Assembly: GCA_036652695.1 (NCBI GenBank)
Contig: JAVVVJ010000012.1
Span: 1-48,651 of the forward strand
From: Limiplasma sp036652695
GTDB lineage: Bacteria; Bacillota; Clostridia; Christensenellales; Aristaeellaceae
Length of the DNA: 48,651 nucleotides
Reading direction: 5' to 3'
This document shows, one piece after another, positions 23,998-32,099 of the stretch. Both the position numbers and the translations under genes were made by a program. Numbering within the stretch: position 1 is the first letter of the stretch; the number at the start of each line of letters is the position of its first letter. Below the pieces are notes generated by a model. It searched no databases, had not been told where the DNA came from, and was given only the letters and a program-made list of their open reading frames with translations.

Positions 23998-26193
23998 ATG
24001 CAACGACACTTTCGTCAGTTCTTTGTGCTGCTTCTATCACTGTGCTTTGCTCTTTCAACCGCCTACGCACAGGAGGAAACAGAGCCTTCCCTTACGCTGG
24101 ATGGCATCAACAGCCTGTTTGCCATAAACGGTACGCTCTATGCTGCGGGCTGGGATGGTCTGTATCGCTTCGACGAACAAAACCAGCAGCCTACGCAGGT
24201 AGCCGTTCAAAGCAAAGAATTCTATTCCAACCGAATGACCGCATGGAACGAGGATGCGTTTGCCATTGATAATCAAGGCATTCTCGTCACCTTTTCTGTA
24301 GCCGAGGAAGGGAAGAACACTCCCGAAACGCTGGCAACGCTGCCCGTTTCAGAGAATGAAAACGACTACAATTATTGCACGGGTTTAGTCGCAGATCATG
24401 AAGCTGTATGGGTTCTTTGGGCTGTGATGAAGGAGCAAAGCGCCTATGACGAAACCACACTCTACCGAGTTGACCGTCAAAGCGGAGAAATAACCCAGTC
24501 CACAGAAAAACATCTGCTTTCCATTTGCACATACAAGGACGGCTTTTTGCTGGCACAGCAGGGCGACAGAGAAGCCATGGAACAGCATGGCAGCAATGCA
24601 AGTCTCGCAACGTTGGTTCGGATTGATAAAGCCAACTTAAAAGCCGAAGAATTATGTGTTTTAACTGACGATGTATTTTTCGCACCGGCATATGACGAAG
24701 CAAACGACATGATTTACCTTGCTTCCACCAATCAACTGACTCGGCTAAATGCAGCTTTTGAGCTGGAAACCTGCGCACGTCTTTTCCTGCGAAATGCTGA
24801 CGATAGTGCTTCCTCCGTGATTATTGGCGATCAGTATCTGATCACCTCCTCCTATGAGCCAATGGGCTTTGTCACCAACTCCACTGACCCTGCGCTGATG
24901 CCTGACCGAACGCTGACCTTAGGGAAGACTTACATGAACGATGAAACTGCTGCTTTTGGTAAAGCCCATCCAGAGATAGCCGTTACGCTGGCAGACGATT
25001 CATTTTATAGGGGTGGGAAAGGCATTGCGCAAAGCTTAACGCTTCAAGCCAGCGATATTGACGTGTATTCCATCTATCTGGGGGCGGGTGGCAGTCTTGC
25101 CCCGCTTAGAAACAAAGGCTACTATGTAGACTACTCTCAAAACGAAACGATTGTCAGTGCCATGAGCCGCATGTACCCTCAGCTTTCTGCCCATTGCTAT
25201 ACAGACGATGGAAAACCCTTTGCCTTGCCGTACTATGTGCGCGTTACCGGCATGGGTTACAGCCCTTCGGCACTTCAAAAGCTGGGACTGACGGAGGATG
25301 AGCTTCCGCATACTTATTTGGAATTGTTAGATTTTGCCGCCTTATGGGCGGAGGAATACGCAGATAACGAAGATAACCTCACATTGCTTGAAATGATTTA
25401 TGACATACGCGGTCAGCTGTACAACTTGCTGGAAACCGCCTACATCTCTCAATGTGCTGTTAGCGGCGAGAAATTGAGCTTTGACACGCCTTTGTTCCGT
25501 TCTCTTCTTGCAAAGCTGGATGAAATGACACCCACGATTGAAAGCTTGAACCCCGAAACGGAAGCTGACAGCCCTGTTGTTACTTTTGAGGCAGAAGCCC
25601 CCTCCCTGTTAACGACGGATTATGTAGTAAATCCAATGGGTCAGCAATTAAGCGATTATGAGCCGTTGCCCATGGCATTGGAGAGCGATCAACTGCCTGT
25701 TTATGCAGCCAACGAATGGGTACTGGTGGTTAATCCATATAGCAAAAATCTAGACCTTGCCATGCTCTATGTGGAATATGTAGCAGCGCATATGGAACAA
25801 GGAGCCAAGCTTTCGTTGTTTATGAATGAAAACGAACTGATCGAAAACCAATGGTATCAAGATAATCTGCAAAATAGCCAAAACTCCATTGCCGATTTGC
25901 AGGAACGGCTTCATACTGCCGATGAGGAAAACAAGGCAGATATACAATCGAATTTGGATGACGAGCTGCTTTGGCAGGAACAGCTTGAAGCACGGCGTTG
26001 GGATGTTTCGCCGGAGCAAATTGCCACATATCGGGAGCAAGTACCTTCCATTGTCCTGAACATGGACGATGTCCTTTCTTCCTCGGACATCATCAAGCTG
26101 TCAAGCCAATATATAGACGGTGTGCTTACCGTTGAACAGTATATAGGCGAGGTGGAGCAACGGCTTCGATTGATGCACATGGAAAATCAGTAA
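23998..26193 (+). CDS. Large secreted protein: propeller-like N-half and solute-binding-like C-half
   Basis: A 731-residue exported protein. The signal peptide MQRHFRQFFVLLLSLCFALS ends near AYAQ, with no lipobox. Residues about 30-310 have repeated beta-propeller-like strands (LFAINGTLYAAGWDGLYRFD; MIYLASTNQLTRLN). From about 325 the pattern is that of an extracellular solute-binding protein: ETAAFGKAHPEIAVTLADDS, LQASDIDVYSIYLGAGG, PFALPYYVRVTGMGYSPSAL. A charged, coiled-coil-like stretch lies at about 635-680. GGGGG lies nine bases before the ATG. It is the main cargo gene of the 23489-26729 unit and differs in base composition from the host. Ligand unknown. Confidence 0.75.
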   Translation: MQRHFRQFFVLLLSLCFALSTAYAQEETEPSLTLDGINSLFAINGTLYAAGWDGLYRFDEQNQQPTQVAVQSKEFYSNRMTAWNEDAFAIDNQGILVTFSVAEEGKNTPETLATLPVSENENDYNYCTGLVADHEAVWVLWAVMKEQSAYDETTLYRVDRQSGEITQSTEKHLLSICTYKDGFLLAQQGDREAMEQHGSNASLATLVRIDKANLKAEELCVLTDDVFFAPAYDEANDMIYLASTNQLTRLNAAFELETCARLFLRNADDSASSVIIGDQYLITSSYEPMGFVTNSTDPALMPDRTLTLGKTYMNDETAAFGKAHPEIAVTLADDSFYRGGKGIAQSLTLQASDIDVYSIYLGAGGSLAPLRNKGYYVDYSQNETIVSAMSRMYPQLSAHCYTDDGKPFALPYYVRVTGMGYSPSALQKLGLTEDELPHTYLELLDFAALWAEEYADNEDNLTLLEMIYDIRGQLYNLLETAYISQCAVSGEKLSFDTPLFRSLLAKLDEMTPTIESLNPETEADSPVVTFEAEAPSLLTTDYVVNPMGQQLSDYEPLPMALESDQLPVYAANEWVLVVNPYSKNLDLAMLYVEYVAAHMEQGAKLSLFMNENELIENQWYQDNLQNSQNSIADLQERLHTADEENKADIQSNLDDELLWQEQLEARRWDVSPEQIATYREQVPSIVLNMDDVLSSSDIIKLSSQYIDGVLTVEQYIGEVEQRLRLMHMENQ

Positions 26194-26215
26194 AAATTTG
26201 AAGGAGGACATGCTT

Positions 26216-26401
26216 ATGAAACGTCTCGTCTTGTATATGGTTACGCTGGTGCTAGCACTAGCCTTGTTCACTTGCACAGCCTTAGCCGCAACGAATTGGG
26301 AAACCTTGCAGCTGTATTTTGAACAGGTACGCGACATGAAAGCCGCAGGAGAACTAGAAGCATCCGCAACGAACATGCATCCATGTAGCTCCAGTTCTTG
26401 A
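26216..26401 (+). pseudogene. Truncated small secreted protein cut off by the transposase fragment
   Basis: The ATG at 26216 has AAGGAGG eight bases upstream and begins MKRLVLYMVTLVLALALFTC, a clear signal peptide ending TALAA. Only about 25 mature residues follow. From about 26353 the frame is the antisense of the transposase fragment, so the last 16 residues are junction sequence rather than native protein. It lies 22 bases after the 731-residue gene and was probably its operon partner before the truncation. Confidence 0.65.
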
Positions 26402-26558
26402 ACTAGCTTCTGCATAGCCGGTATTTCGTGCTTTTATCCTCCACGCTGACTTGGCCAAGCGCTATTCCCAACTCCGACAAATGTGCACTTACAATGTGAA
26501 GCGGATGATCGTAGCTGTTCATACTTTCAGTTGAACGAATCGTTTTCCCATCCATGGA
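26354..26558 (-). pseudogene. Middle fragment of ISAs1-type transposase, frameshifted
   Basis: On the minus strand the gap edge reads SMDGKTIRSTESMNSYD, then HPLHIVSAHLSELGIALGQ and VSVEDKS, the DDE-domain signature of ISAs1 transposases (DGK-T-R ... HIVSA ... LGQV-V-KS). One base is missing near 26434: the next frame continues EIPAMQKLVQELELHGCMFV and ADA, then similarity stops at the cargo junction. The N-terminus falls in the N gap. Inactive as it stands. Confidence 0.8.
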
Positions 26559-26658
26559 NNNNNNNNNNNNNNNNNNNNNNNNNNNNNNNNNNNNNNNNNN
26601 NNNNNNNNNNNNNNNNNNNNNNNNNNNNNNNNNNNNNNNNNNNNNNNNNNNNNNNNNN
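26559..26658. other. Assembly gap of 100 N inside the insertion sequence
   Basis: Both flanks carry the palindrome TCCATGGA. A complete transposase N-terminus would need clearly more than 100 bases, so the number is a placeholder. A gap here is expected if the element has other copies in the genome. The stretch 26402-26835 has no intact gene: it holds this gap, the transposase piece, the right inverted repeat and a promoter. Confidence 0.95.
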
Positions 26659-26712
26659 TCCATGGATACTATTCTACCATACTTGGATAAAATGTCATAT
26701 CCTTTGTTTCCT

Positions 26713-26729
26713 CAAAGTTGATTTCCGTG
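26713..26729 (-). repeat. Right terminal inverted repeat, 17 bp
   Basis: CAAAGTTGATTTCCGTG, the exact reverse complement of 23489-23505. It lies upstream of the minus-strand transposase fragment, as the 5' end of the element should. Confidence 0.8.
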
Positions 26730-26738
26730 CAAAATCAT
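26730..26738 (+). repeat. Right 9-bp target-site duplication
   Basis: CAAAATCAT, the direct copy of 23480-23488, abutting the right inverted repeat. It lies nine bases before the -35 box of the DD-carboxypeptidase promoter. Confidence 0.75.
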
Positions 26739-26746
26739 GCGGGCAG

Positions 26747-26776
26747 TTGCACATTTTCGCCTTTGAGTGGTATAAT
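26747..26776 (+). promoter_or_regulatory. Sigma-A promoter of the DD-carboxypeptidase to rpe run
   Basis: TTGCAC (26747-26752), 18 bases, TATAAT (26771-26776), about 55 bases before the ATG. The mobile unit ends only 17 bases upstream of the -35 box, so upstream activating sequence, if any, has been replaced. Confidence 0.7.
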
Positions 26777-26835
26777 AAACTGTTAAGGTATGCTTTTTGG
26801 CATGCGCCTTCACAAATGCTCAAGGAGGTTCTTTG

Positions 26836-28356
26836 ATGCACCAACGCTTTCAGCGTTTCATGCGCTTGGATTGCCTGTTGCTGGCCGTTGTGCTCGCCTT
26901 TGTGCTCAGCGTATGCCCGGCAAGCGGACTTTCGTTTTTTGCAGCCGCCGAGGAAACGGCTGACGTGGTTGAGTACATCGCGCCCAAGCTTCCTAGCGAT
27001 GCGGAGCCCTATGATCCCGAGCGCCCGGAGGATTTGCAGCCCGAGCAGCTCTATGCAAAATCCGCTGTTTTGATCGAGGCCACCACGGGTGACGTCATCT
27101 TTGAAAAAAGCGCGGACGAGCGGATGTACCCCGCCTCAACCACCAAGATCATGACGGTGCTCTTGGGGCTCATGATGGGCGACATGAATCAGGAGGTCGT
27201 CATGACGGAGACCGCCGCCAACGTGGAGGAGGGCAGCTCCGTGATCCCGCTCAAGGTGGGGGAAACCATCACTTTTCAAGATCTGCTGTATGCCACCATG
27301 GTGCGCTCCGGCAACGATGGCGCAAACCTCATTGCCGAAACCATCAGCGGCGATTACGCGACCTTTGCGGAGCTGATGAATCAGGCCGCGCTGCTGTACG
27401 GCTGTACCGACACGCATTTTGTAAACCCCAACGGCTTGCATGACGATAACCACTACTCAACCGCGCACGATATGGCAAGGATTGCGCAGGCGGCCATGCA
27501 GAACGAGACCTTTCGCAAAATAGCTGCCACCACAAACTATTCGCTTCCGCGCAGCAACATACAGCGCGCGCGCGTGCTTACGAGCGTCGCTAGCAACTGG
27601 CTCAACCCCAATCAGGATACGACGGACGGCAAAAGCTCCTATTATTACGAGAATGCTACCGGCATTAAAACGGGATACCACATGCGCGCGGGTTACTGCT
27701 ACGTGGGTTCGGCAGAAAAAAACGGCGTGCAGCTCATTTCTGTGGTGCTGTACACATCGGAAAAGGGTCGATGGACGGATAGCAAAAAGCTGATGGAATA
27801 CGGATTTTCGCAGTTTGTCAGCATGACGCCGCAGGAGCTTTATGATGAAAACCCGCTGACCATCGAAACCTCCGGCTTTTCGTTGGAGGATCAAAATCTG
27901 GGTCGCCTCAAGCTCAACGCCGTGCCGACCGATGGCATGCGCACGGTGCGCATCGTTTCCACGAAGGCGGAAATGGAGGCCATGTCCCGCAACATCAAGC
28001 AAACCGTGCTCATTGAATACTCGCGCGATTTTATTGCCCCTATTGCTCAGGGCGAGGTCATGGGCACCATGACCTATTACCCGGAGGATGGCGGCAGCGC
28101 GGTGGTTTACAACCTCGTGGCGGATCGCAGCATTTTGCGCCGCGAAAACGCGCCGATGACGCTGGCGGAAATTGAGGAGGCGGTGAAGGCTGATCCCAAT
28201 CCCTTCCCGCCGCTATCGGTGGAGCTGGCGCTGATGCTGCTGCTGCCGTTTGCCGTGCTGTTTGTGCTGATGCGTATTTTGATGCGCATCATGCGCAAAA
28301 CGGGGCGGCACAAGAAGGGGCGGGTGCCCAAACCGAAGAACCGTTATTTTCGCTGA
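26836..28356 (+). CDS. D-alanyl-D-alanine carboxypeptidase (DacF/DacA type, S11)
   Basis: A 506-residue penicillin-binding protein that trims the terminal D-Ala from peptidoglycan stem peptides. A signal/anchor helix (LLLAVVLAFVLSVCPAS) leads to an acidic linker and the S11 domain with active-site PASTTKIMT (SxxK), VRSGNDGAN (SxN) and ATGIKTGYH (KTG). A beta-rich PBP5-like C-domain follows. A hydrophobic helix near the end (LALMLLLPFAVLFVLM) and a basic tail form a second membrane anchor. ATG 26836 has AGGAGG seven bases upstream. Whether it is the vegetative or a sporulation paralogue cannot be told; its promoter looks vegetative. Confidence 0.9.
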   Translation: MHQRFQRFMRLDCLLLAVVLAFVLSVCPASGLSFFAAAEETADVVEYIAPKLPSDAEPYDPERPEDLQPEQLYAKSAVLIEATTGDVIFEKSADERMYPASTTKIMTVLLGLMMGDMNQEVVMTETAANVEEGSSVIPLKVGETITFQDLLYATMVRSGNDGANLIAETISGDYATFAELMNQAALLYGCTDTHFVNPNGLHDDNHYSTAHDMARIAQAAMQNETFRKIAATTNYSLPRSNIQRARVLTSVASNWLNPNQDTTDGKSSYYYENATGIKTGYHMRAGYCYVGSAEKNGVQLISVVLYTSEKGRWTDSKKLMEYGFSQFVSMTPQELYDENPLTIETSGFSLEDQNLGRLKLNAVPTDGMRTVRIVSTKAEMEAMSRNIKQTVLIEYSRDFIAPIAQGEVMGTMTYYPEDGGSAVVYNLVADRSILRRENAPMTLAEIEEAVKADPNPFPPLSVELALMLLLPFAVLFVLMRILMRIMRKTGRHKKGRVPKPKNRYFR

Positions 28357-28371
28357 GGAAGGAGGGGGCAA

Positions 28372-30621
28372 ATGGTTGCGCAGGTGATTGTGGACGTGGT
28401 ACATACCAACGTAGCCAAGCCCTTTTCCTACCTTGTGCCGGAGGGGCTGAACCCGGTGGTTGGCTCGCGCGTAAGCGTGCCGCTGGGGCGACGGCAGGTG
28501 GACGGCTTTGTGGTGGAGCTTTTGGCGGATGACAAGGTTGATCTTCCGCGTGAGAAGCTCCGCCCCATCACCAAGCTGCTGGACGCCTACCCCGCCCTGC
28601 TGCCGGAGCTGCTGGCGCTGGCGGAGGAGCTTGCGAAGGAGACACATTGCCCTCTTTCGGAAACCCTGCGCCTGATGCTGCCTGCCGCTATGCGCACCGG
28701 GCGCATTCAGCAAAAGCAGGAGGCCTACGCGGCGCTTGCCCCGGGGGTGGATGCGCGGCGCGAGGCAGATGCGCAGACGCGCGCACCCAAGCGAGCCATG
28801 CTTTTGCGCTTGCTTTCGGATGGCAAACCCCATGCGGTGCGCGAGCTGGGCGAGCTGGTGAAGGCTCCGGGCGAGGCGCTCAAGGTGCTTGCGCAGAGCG
28901 GCTTGGTTTGCCTAAGCGAGCGAGAGGTGTTTCGTGCGCCGGAGGGCGAGGTGGAGCAAAGCCGCGCCGACGCGCCGCCGCTTACGGCGGATCAGAACGA
29001 GGCGCTCAGCGCCATTCTTCCATCGCTGGAGCAAGGAAAGGGCGCGTTTCTGCTGTACGGCGTAACCGGGAGCGGCAAGACGGAGGTCTACCTTGCCATG
29101 GTGGAGCGCGTTTTGCAAAGCGGGCGCGGCGCGATTATCCTTGTGCCGGAGATTGCCCTTACGCCCCAAATGGTGTGCTGGTTTCGCAGTCGCTTTGGAT
29201 CGGCAATCGCCGTGCTGCACAGCAGCCTTACGGATGGCCAGCGCTTTGACGAATGGCGCCGCATCCGGTTGGGAGACGCGCGCGTGGTGGTGGGCGCGCG
29301 CTCAGCCATCTTTGCGCCGGTGGAGAGGCTGGGGCTTGTGGTGATTGATGAGGAGCATGAGCAGACCTATGTGAGCGACAAGCATCCCCGCTATGACGCG
29401 CGCCGCGTGGCCATCAGCCGGGGCGCGCGCGAACACGCGACGGTGCTCCTGAGCAGCGCCACGCCGAGCATCCTCTCCTTCGCCATGGCGCGGCGCGGGG
29501 ATTATACCTTGGTGGAGATGCCGCGCCGGGTGAACGACAGGCCTATGCCCGCTGTGACCATTGTGGATATGCGGCGCGAGCTGGAGGCGGGCAATCGCTC
29601 CATCTTTAGCCTCCTGTTGACCCAGAAGCTCGCGGATTGCTTTGCCGCTGGCGGGCAAGCGATGCTGTTTCTGAATCGGCGCGGCTATAACACCTTTGTG
29701 AGTTGCCGCAATTGCGGGTATGTGGTGAAGTGTACGCAATGCGATATCAGCATGACGCTGCACCGCGAGCGTGGCGAGGAGGCTTCCGGCAAGCTGCTTT
29801 GCCACATGTGCGGCGCCGTGCGGGAGCCGCCGACGGTGTGCCCGGAATGCGGCAGCAAATACATTCGCTACTTTGGCAGCGGCACCCAGCGCGTGGAAGA
29901 GGAAATGCGCAAGCTTTTCCCGAATGTTCCGACAGTGCGCATGGATAACGACACCACGCGCGAGCGGGACGCACACGCGAGGCTTTTGAAGGAATTTGGC
30001 GAGGGCAGGGCACGCGTGCTCATCGGCACGCAGATGATCGCCAAAGGGCTGGATTTTCCCAAGGTGACGCTGGTGGGCGTGGTGGCGGCGGATATGGCGC
30101 TCAACCTGCCCGATTACCGCGCGCAGGAGCGCACGTTTCAGCTCATCACGCAGGTGGCGGGGCGCGCGGGGCGTGCCAATGCGCCCGGCGAGGTGATTGT
30201 GCAGACCTACAAGCCCGATCATCCCTGCATTGAGGCCGCCGCCGCGCAGGATTACCGCGCGTTTTTTGAAATGGAGTTTGCGCGTAGGCGCACGGGGCTG
30301 TACCCGCCATTTACGATGCTTGCGCGGCTCTTGGTGGAAAGCGAGCGTGAAAATGACGCGAAGCTCATGGCTGAACGGCTTTATGATACCATGCAAGCTT
30401 TTTTGCTAAGCCACCCGGAGCAAAAACGGCGCGTGCTCATGATGCGCGTGGACGAGGCTCCGGTCAAACGCATCCGCGGTCAATTTCGTTATCATGTGCT
30501 GCTCAAGCTGTTTGACCGTGCGGACACCGCGCCCGTGCTGAGATTGATGGCGGAAATGACAAACGCGGGCGATGAGCGCTGCAAGGTATATTGCGAGGTC
30601 AACCCCGCAACGATGATGTAA
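28372..30621 (+). CDS. priA: Primosomal protein N' (replication restart helicase PriA)
   Basis: A 749-residue DNA helicase that reloads the replisome at collapsed forks. The N-terminal 3'-DNA-binding domain starts AQVIVDVVHTNVAKPFSYLV. Walker A is LLYGVTGSGKTEVYL, Walker B is VVIDEEHEQTY, and the zinc cluster has paired cysteines (CRNCGYVVKCTQC and CHMCGAV ... CPECG). Helicase motifs GTQMIAKGLDFPKV and QVAGRAGRA follow. The ATG has AAGGAGG six bases upstream and lies 15 bases after the carboxypeptidase stop. Confidence 0.97.
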   Translation: MVAQVIVDVVHTNVAKPFSYLVPEGLNPVVGSRVSVPLGRRQVDGFVVELLADDKVDLPREKLRPITKLLDAYPALLPELLALAEELAKETHCPLSETLRLMLPAAMRTGRIQQKQEAYAALAPGVDARREADAQTRAPKRAMLLRLLSDGKPHAVRELGELVKAPGEALKVLAQSGLVCLSEREVFRAPEGEVEQSRADAPPLTADQNEALSAILPSLEQGKGAFLLYGVTGSGKTEVYLAMVERVLQSGRGAIILVPEIALTPQMVCWFRSRFGSAIAVLHSSLTDGQRFDEWRRIRLGDARVVVGARSAIFAPVERLGLVVIDEEHEQTYVSDKHPRYDARRVAISRGAREHATVLLSSATPSILSFAMARRGDYTLVEMPRRVNDRPMPAVTIVDMRRELEAGNRSIFSLLLTQKLADCFAAGGQAMLFLNRRGYNTFVSCRNCGYVVKCTQCDISMTLHRERGEEASGKLLCHMCGAVREPPTVCPECGSKYIRYFGSGTQRVEEEMRKLFPNVPTVRMDNDTTRERDAHARLLKEFGEGRARVLIGTQMIAKGLDFPKVTLVGVVAADMALNLPDYRAQERTFQLITQVAGRAGRANAPGEVIVQTYKPDHPCIEAAAAQDYRAFFEMEFARRRTGLYPPFTMLARLLVESERENDAKLMAERLYDTMQAFLLSHPEQKRRVLMMRVDEAPVKRIRGQFRYHVLLKLFDRADTAPVLRLMAEMTNAGDERCKVYCEVNPATMM

Positions 30622-30636
30622 AGGATGGTTATCAGC

Positions 30637-31155
30637 ATGGCAACCAGAAGAATTGTAAAAATCGGTGATGATAAGCTGCGCAAGCACGCAAAGCCCGTGG
30701 AGAAGTTTGATAAACGGCTTGAGCTCTTGCTGCGCGATATGGCGGAAACGATGTACAAGGCCGAAGGGGTTGGCCTTGCCGCGCCGCAGGTGGGCATTTT
30801 GCGCCGCGCCGTGGTGGTGGATATTGGCGAGGGGCTCAACGAGCTTGTCAACCCCGAGATCATTGCCGCAGAGGGTGAGCAAACGGGGCCAGAGGGCTGC
30901 CTGAGCGTGCCGGGGCGCTCAGGCATGGTACTGCGTCCGAATTTCGTTACCGTGCGCGCACAGGATGCGCAGGGGAACCCCATCGTGGTGACGGGCGAGG
31001 GCTTTTTCGCGCGTGCGCTCTGCCACGAGATTGATCATCTGGATGGGGTGCTCTATGTGGATAAGATGGAGCAGGAGATTTTTGCTGAGGATGAGAATGC
31101 GGAGGAAAGCCAGGATGACGCTGATGCCGAGGACGGCGGGGAGGCGCGGGAATGA
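30637..31155 (+). CDS. def: Peptide deformylase
   Basis: A 172-residue metalloenzyme that removes the formyl group from nascent proteins. All three motifs are present: GVGLAAPQVG, EGCLSVPG (metal-binding Cys) and CHEIDHLDG (HExxH). The last 25 residues are very acidic and exceed the usual end. ATG 30637 is favoured over 30625, which overlaps the ribosome binding site. It forms a coupled pair with fmt: the stop codon overlaps the fmt ATG. Confidence 0.96.
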   Translation: MATRRIVKIGDDKLRKHAKPVEKFDKRLELLLRDMAETMYKAEGVGLAAPQVGILRRAVVVDIGEGLNELVNPEIIAAEGEQTGPEGCLSVPGRSGMVLRPNFVTVRAQDAQGNPIVVTGEGFFARALCHEIDHLDGVLYVDKMEQEIFAEDENAEESQDDADAEDGGEARE

Positions 31156-32099
31156 GCTTGCGAATTGTTTTTATGGGCACGCCGGATTTTTCGGTGCCAT
31201 CGCTGGAGGCGCTGATTGACGCTGGGTATGAGGTGGTGGGCGTGTTCACGCAGCCGGATCGACCGAAGGGACGCGGCGGCAAAGTGCAGAGGAGCCCCGT
31301 GAAGGAATGCGCGCTTGCGCACGGCATTCCCGTTTGCCAGCCGCTCAAGATCCGAGTGGATGGCTTGCAGCCCCTACGCGACTGGAAGCCTGACCTGTGC
31401 GTAACGGCCGCCTTCGGGCAGATTCTATCCCAGCAGGTGCTGGACGTGCCGAGCATTGGCACCGTGAACGTGCATAGCTCGCTGCTGCCGCGCCACCGTG
31501 GCGCTGCTCCTGTGCAATGGGCGATTTTGCAGGGGGACAAGCTATCGGGAGTGACCACCATGTTTACCGATGCGGGCATTGATACGGGCGATATGCTGTT
31601 GCGCCGCGAAATTCCCATTGAGGAGGAGGAAACGGCGGGGGAGCTTACGCGGAAGCTGTCGCAGATCGGCGCGGAGCTGCTGCTGGAAACCCTGCGCCGT
31701 ATCGAGGCGGGGGATTGCCCCCGCGAGAAGCAGCAGGAGAGCGAGAGTACCTATGAGACGAAGGTAACAAAGGAGCTGGGACTGCTGCGCTTTGAGGAAG
31801 GCACAACCCAATGCCTGAATCGGGTGCGTGCTATGGAGCCATGGCCCTGCGCATATGTGGATACCGCGGCTGGCATGCTCAAGGTGTGGCGTGCGCGCGC
31901 CGTGGGCGAAAACGGCGGAGCGCCAAGCGGCACGGTGCTCTGCGCGGGCGGCAAAGAGGGGCTGGTTGTCGCCACATCGGACGGGGCGCTGGAGCTATGC
32001 GAGCTTCAAGCGCCAAATGGCAAGCGCATGGACGCGCGTGCCTACCTGCTCGGCCATCCCATCGAACAAGGAAAGCAAATAAGCGAGGTAAATATATGA
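31152..32099 (+). CDS. fmt: Methionyl-tRNA formyltransferase
   Basis: A 315-residue enzyme that formylates initiator Met-tRNA using 10-formyltetrahydrofolate. The start LRIVFMGTPDFSVPSLEAL, the folate-binding motif VNVHSSLLPRHRGAAPVQWA and the aspartate region TDAGIDTGDML identify it. The C-terminal OB-like domain ends GHPIEQGKQ. It overlaps def by four bases and its TGA overlaps the ATG of the rsmB frame, so translation is coupled through the three genes. Confidence 0.97.
   Translation: MSLRIVFMGTPDFSVPSLEALIDAGYEVVGVFTQPDRPKGRGGKVQRSPVKECALAHGIPVCQPLKIRVDGLQPLRDWKPDLCVTAAFGQILSQQVLDVPSIGTVNVHSSLLPRHRGAAPVQWAILQGDKLSGVTTMFTDAGIDTGDMLLRREIPIEEEETAGELTRKLSQIGAELLLETLRRIEAGDCPREKQQESESTYETKVTKELGLLRFEEGTTQCLNRVRAMEPWPCAYVDTAAGMLKVWRARAVGENGGAPSGTVLCAGGKEGLVVATSDGALELCELQAPNGKRMDARAYLLGHPIEQGKQISEVNI

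Larger units (their letters stand above)
23489..26729. mobile_element. ISAs1-type transposon-like unit carrying cargo genes
   Basis: The unit is bounded by perfect 17-bp inverted repeats, flanked by a 9-bp direct duplication. It holds pieces of a minus-strand ISAs1-type transposase at both ends: the C-terminus next to the left repeat and the middle next to the right repeat. About 2.7 kb of cargo lies between: a signal-peptidase remnant, a 731-residue secreted protein and a truncated secreted peptide. The cargo is visibly more AT-rich than the host genes. ISAs1 elements make 8-10 bp duplications, which fits. It could be one element with its transposase replaced by cargo, or a composite of two elements that lost their inner parts. 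The transposase is not intact, so the unit would need help to move. Confidence 0.72.

Noticed and set aside
26551..26666. TCCATGGA on both sides of the N gap as a repeat of biological meaning
   Set aside because: An 8-bp palindrome at two contig ends is most likely chance or an assembly effect; too short to interpret.
26483..26836. Plus-strand frame spanning the N gap and the carboxypeptidase leader
   Set aside because: It reads the transposase antisense, crosses the gap and overlaps the promoter; not a gene.
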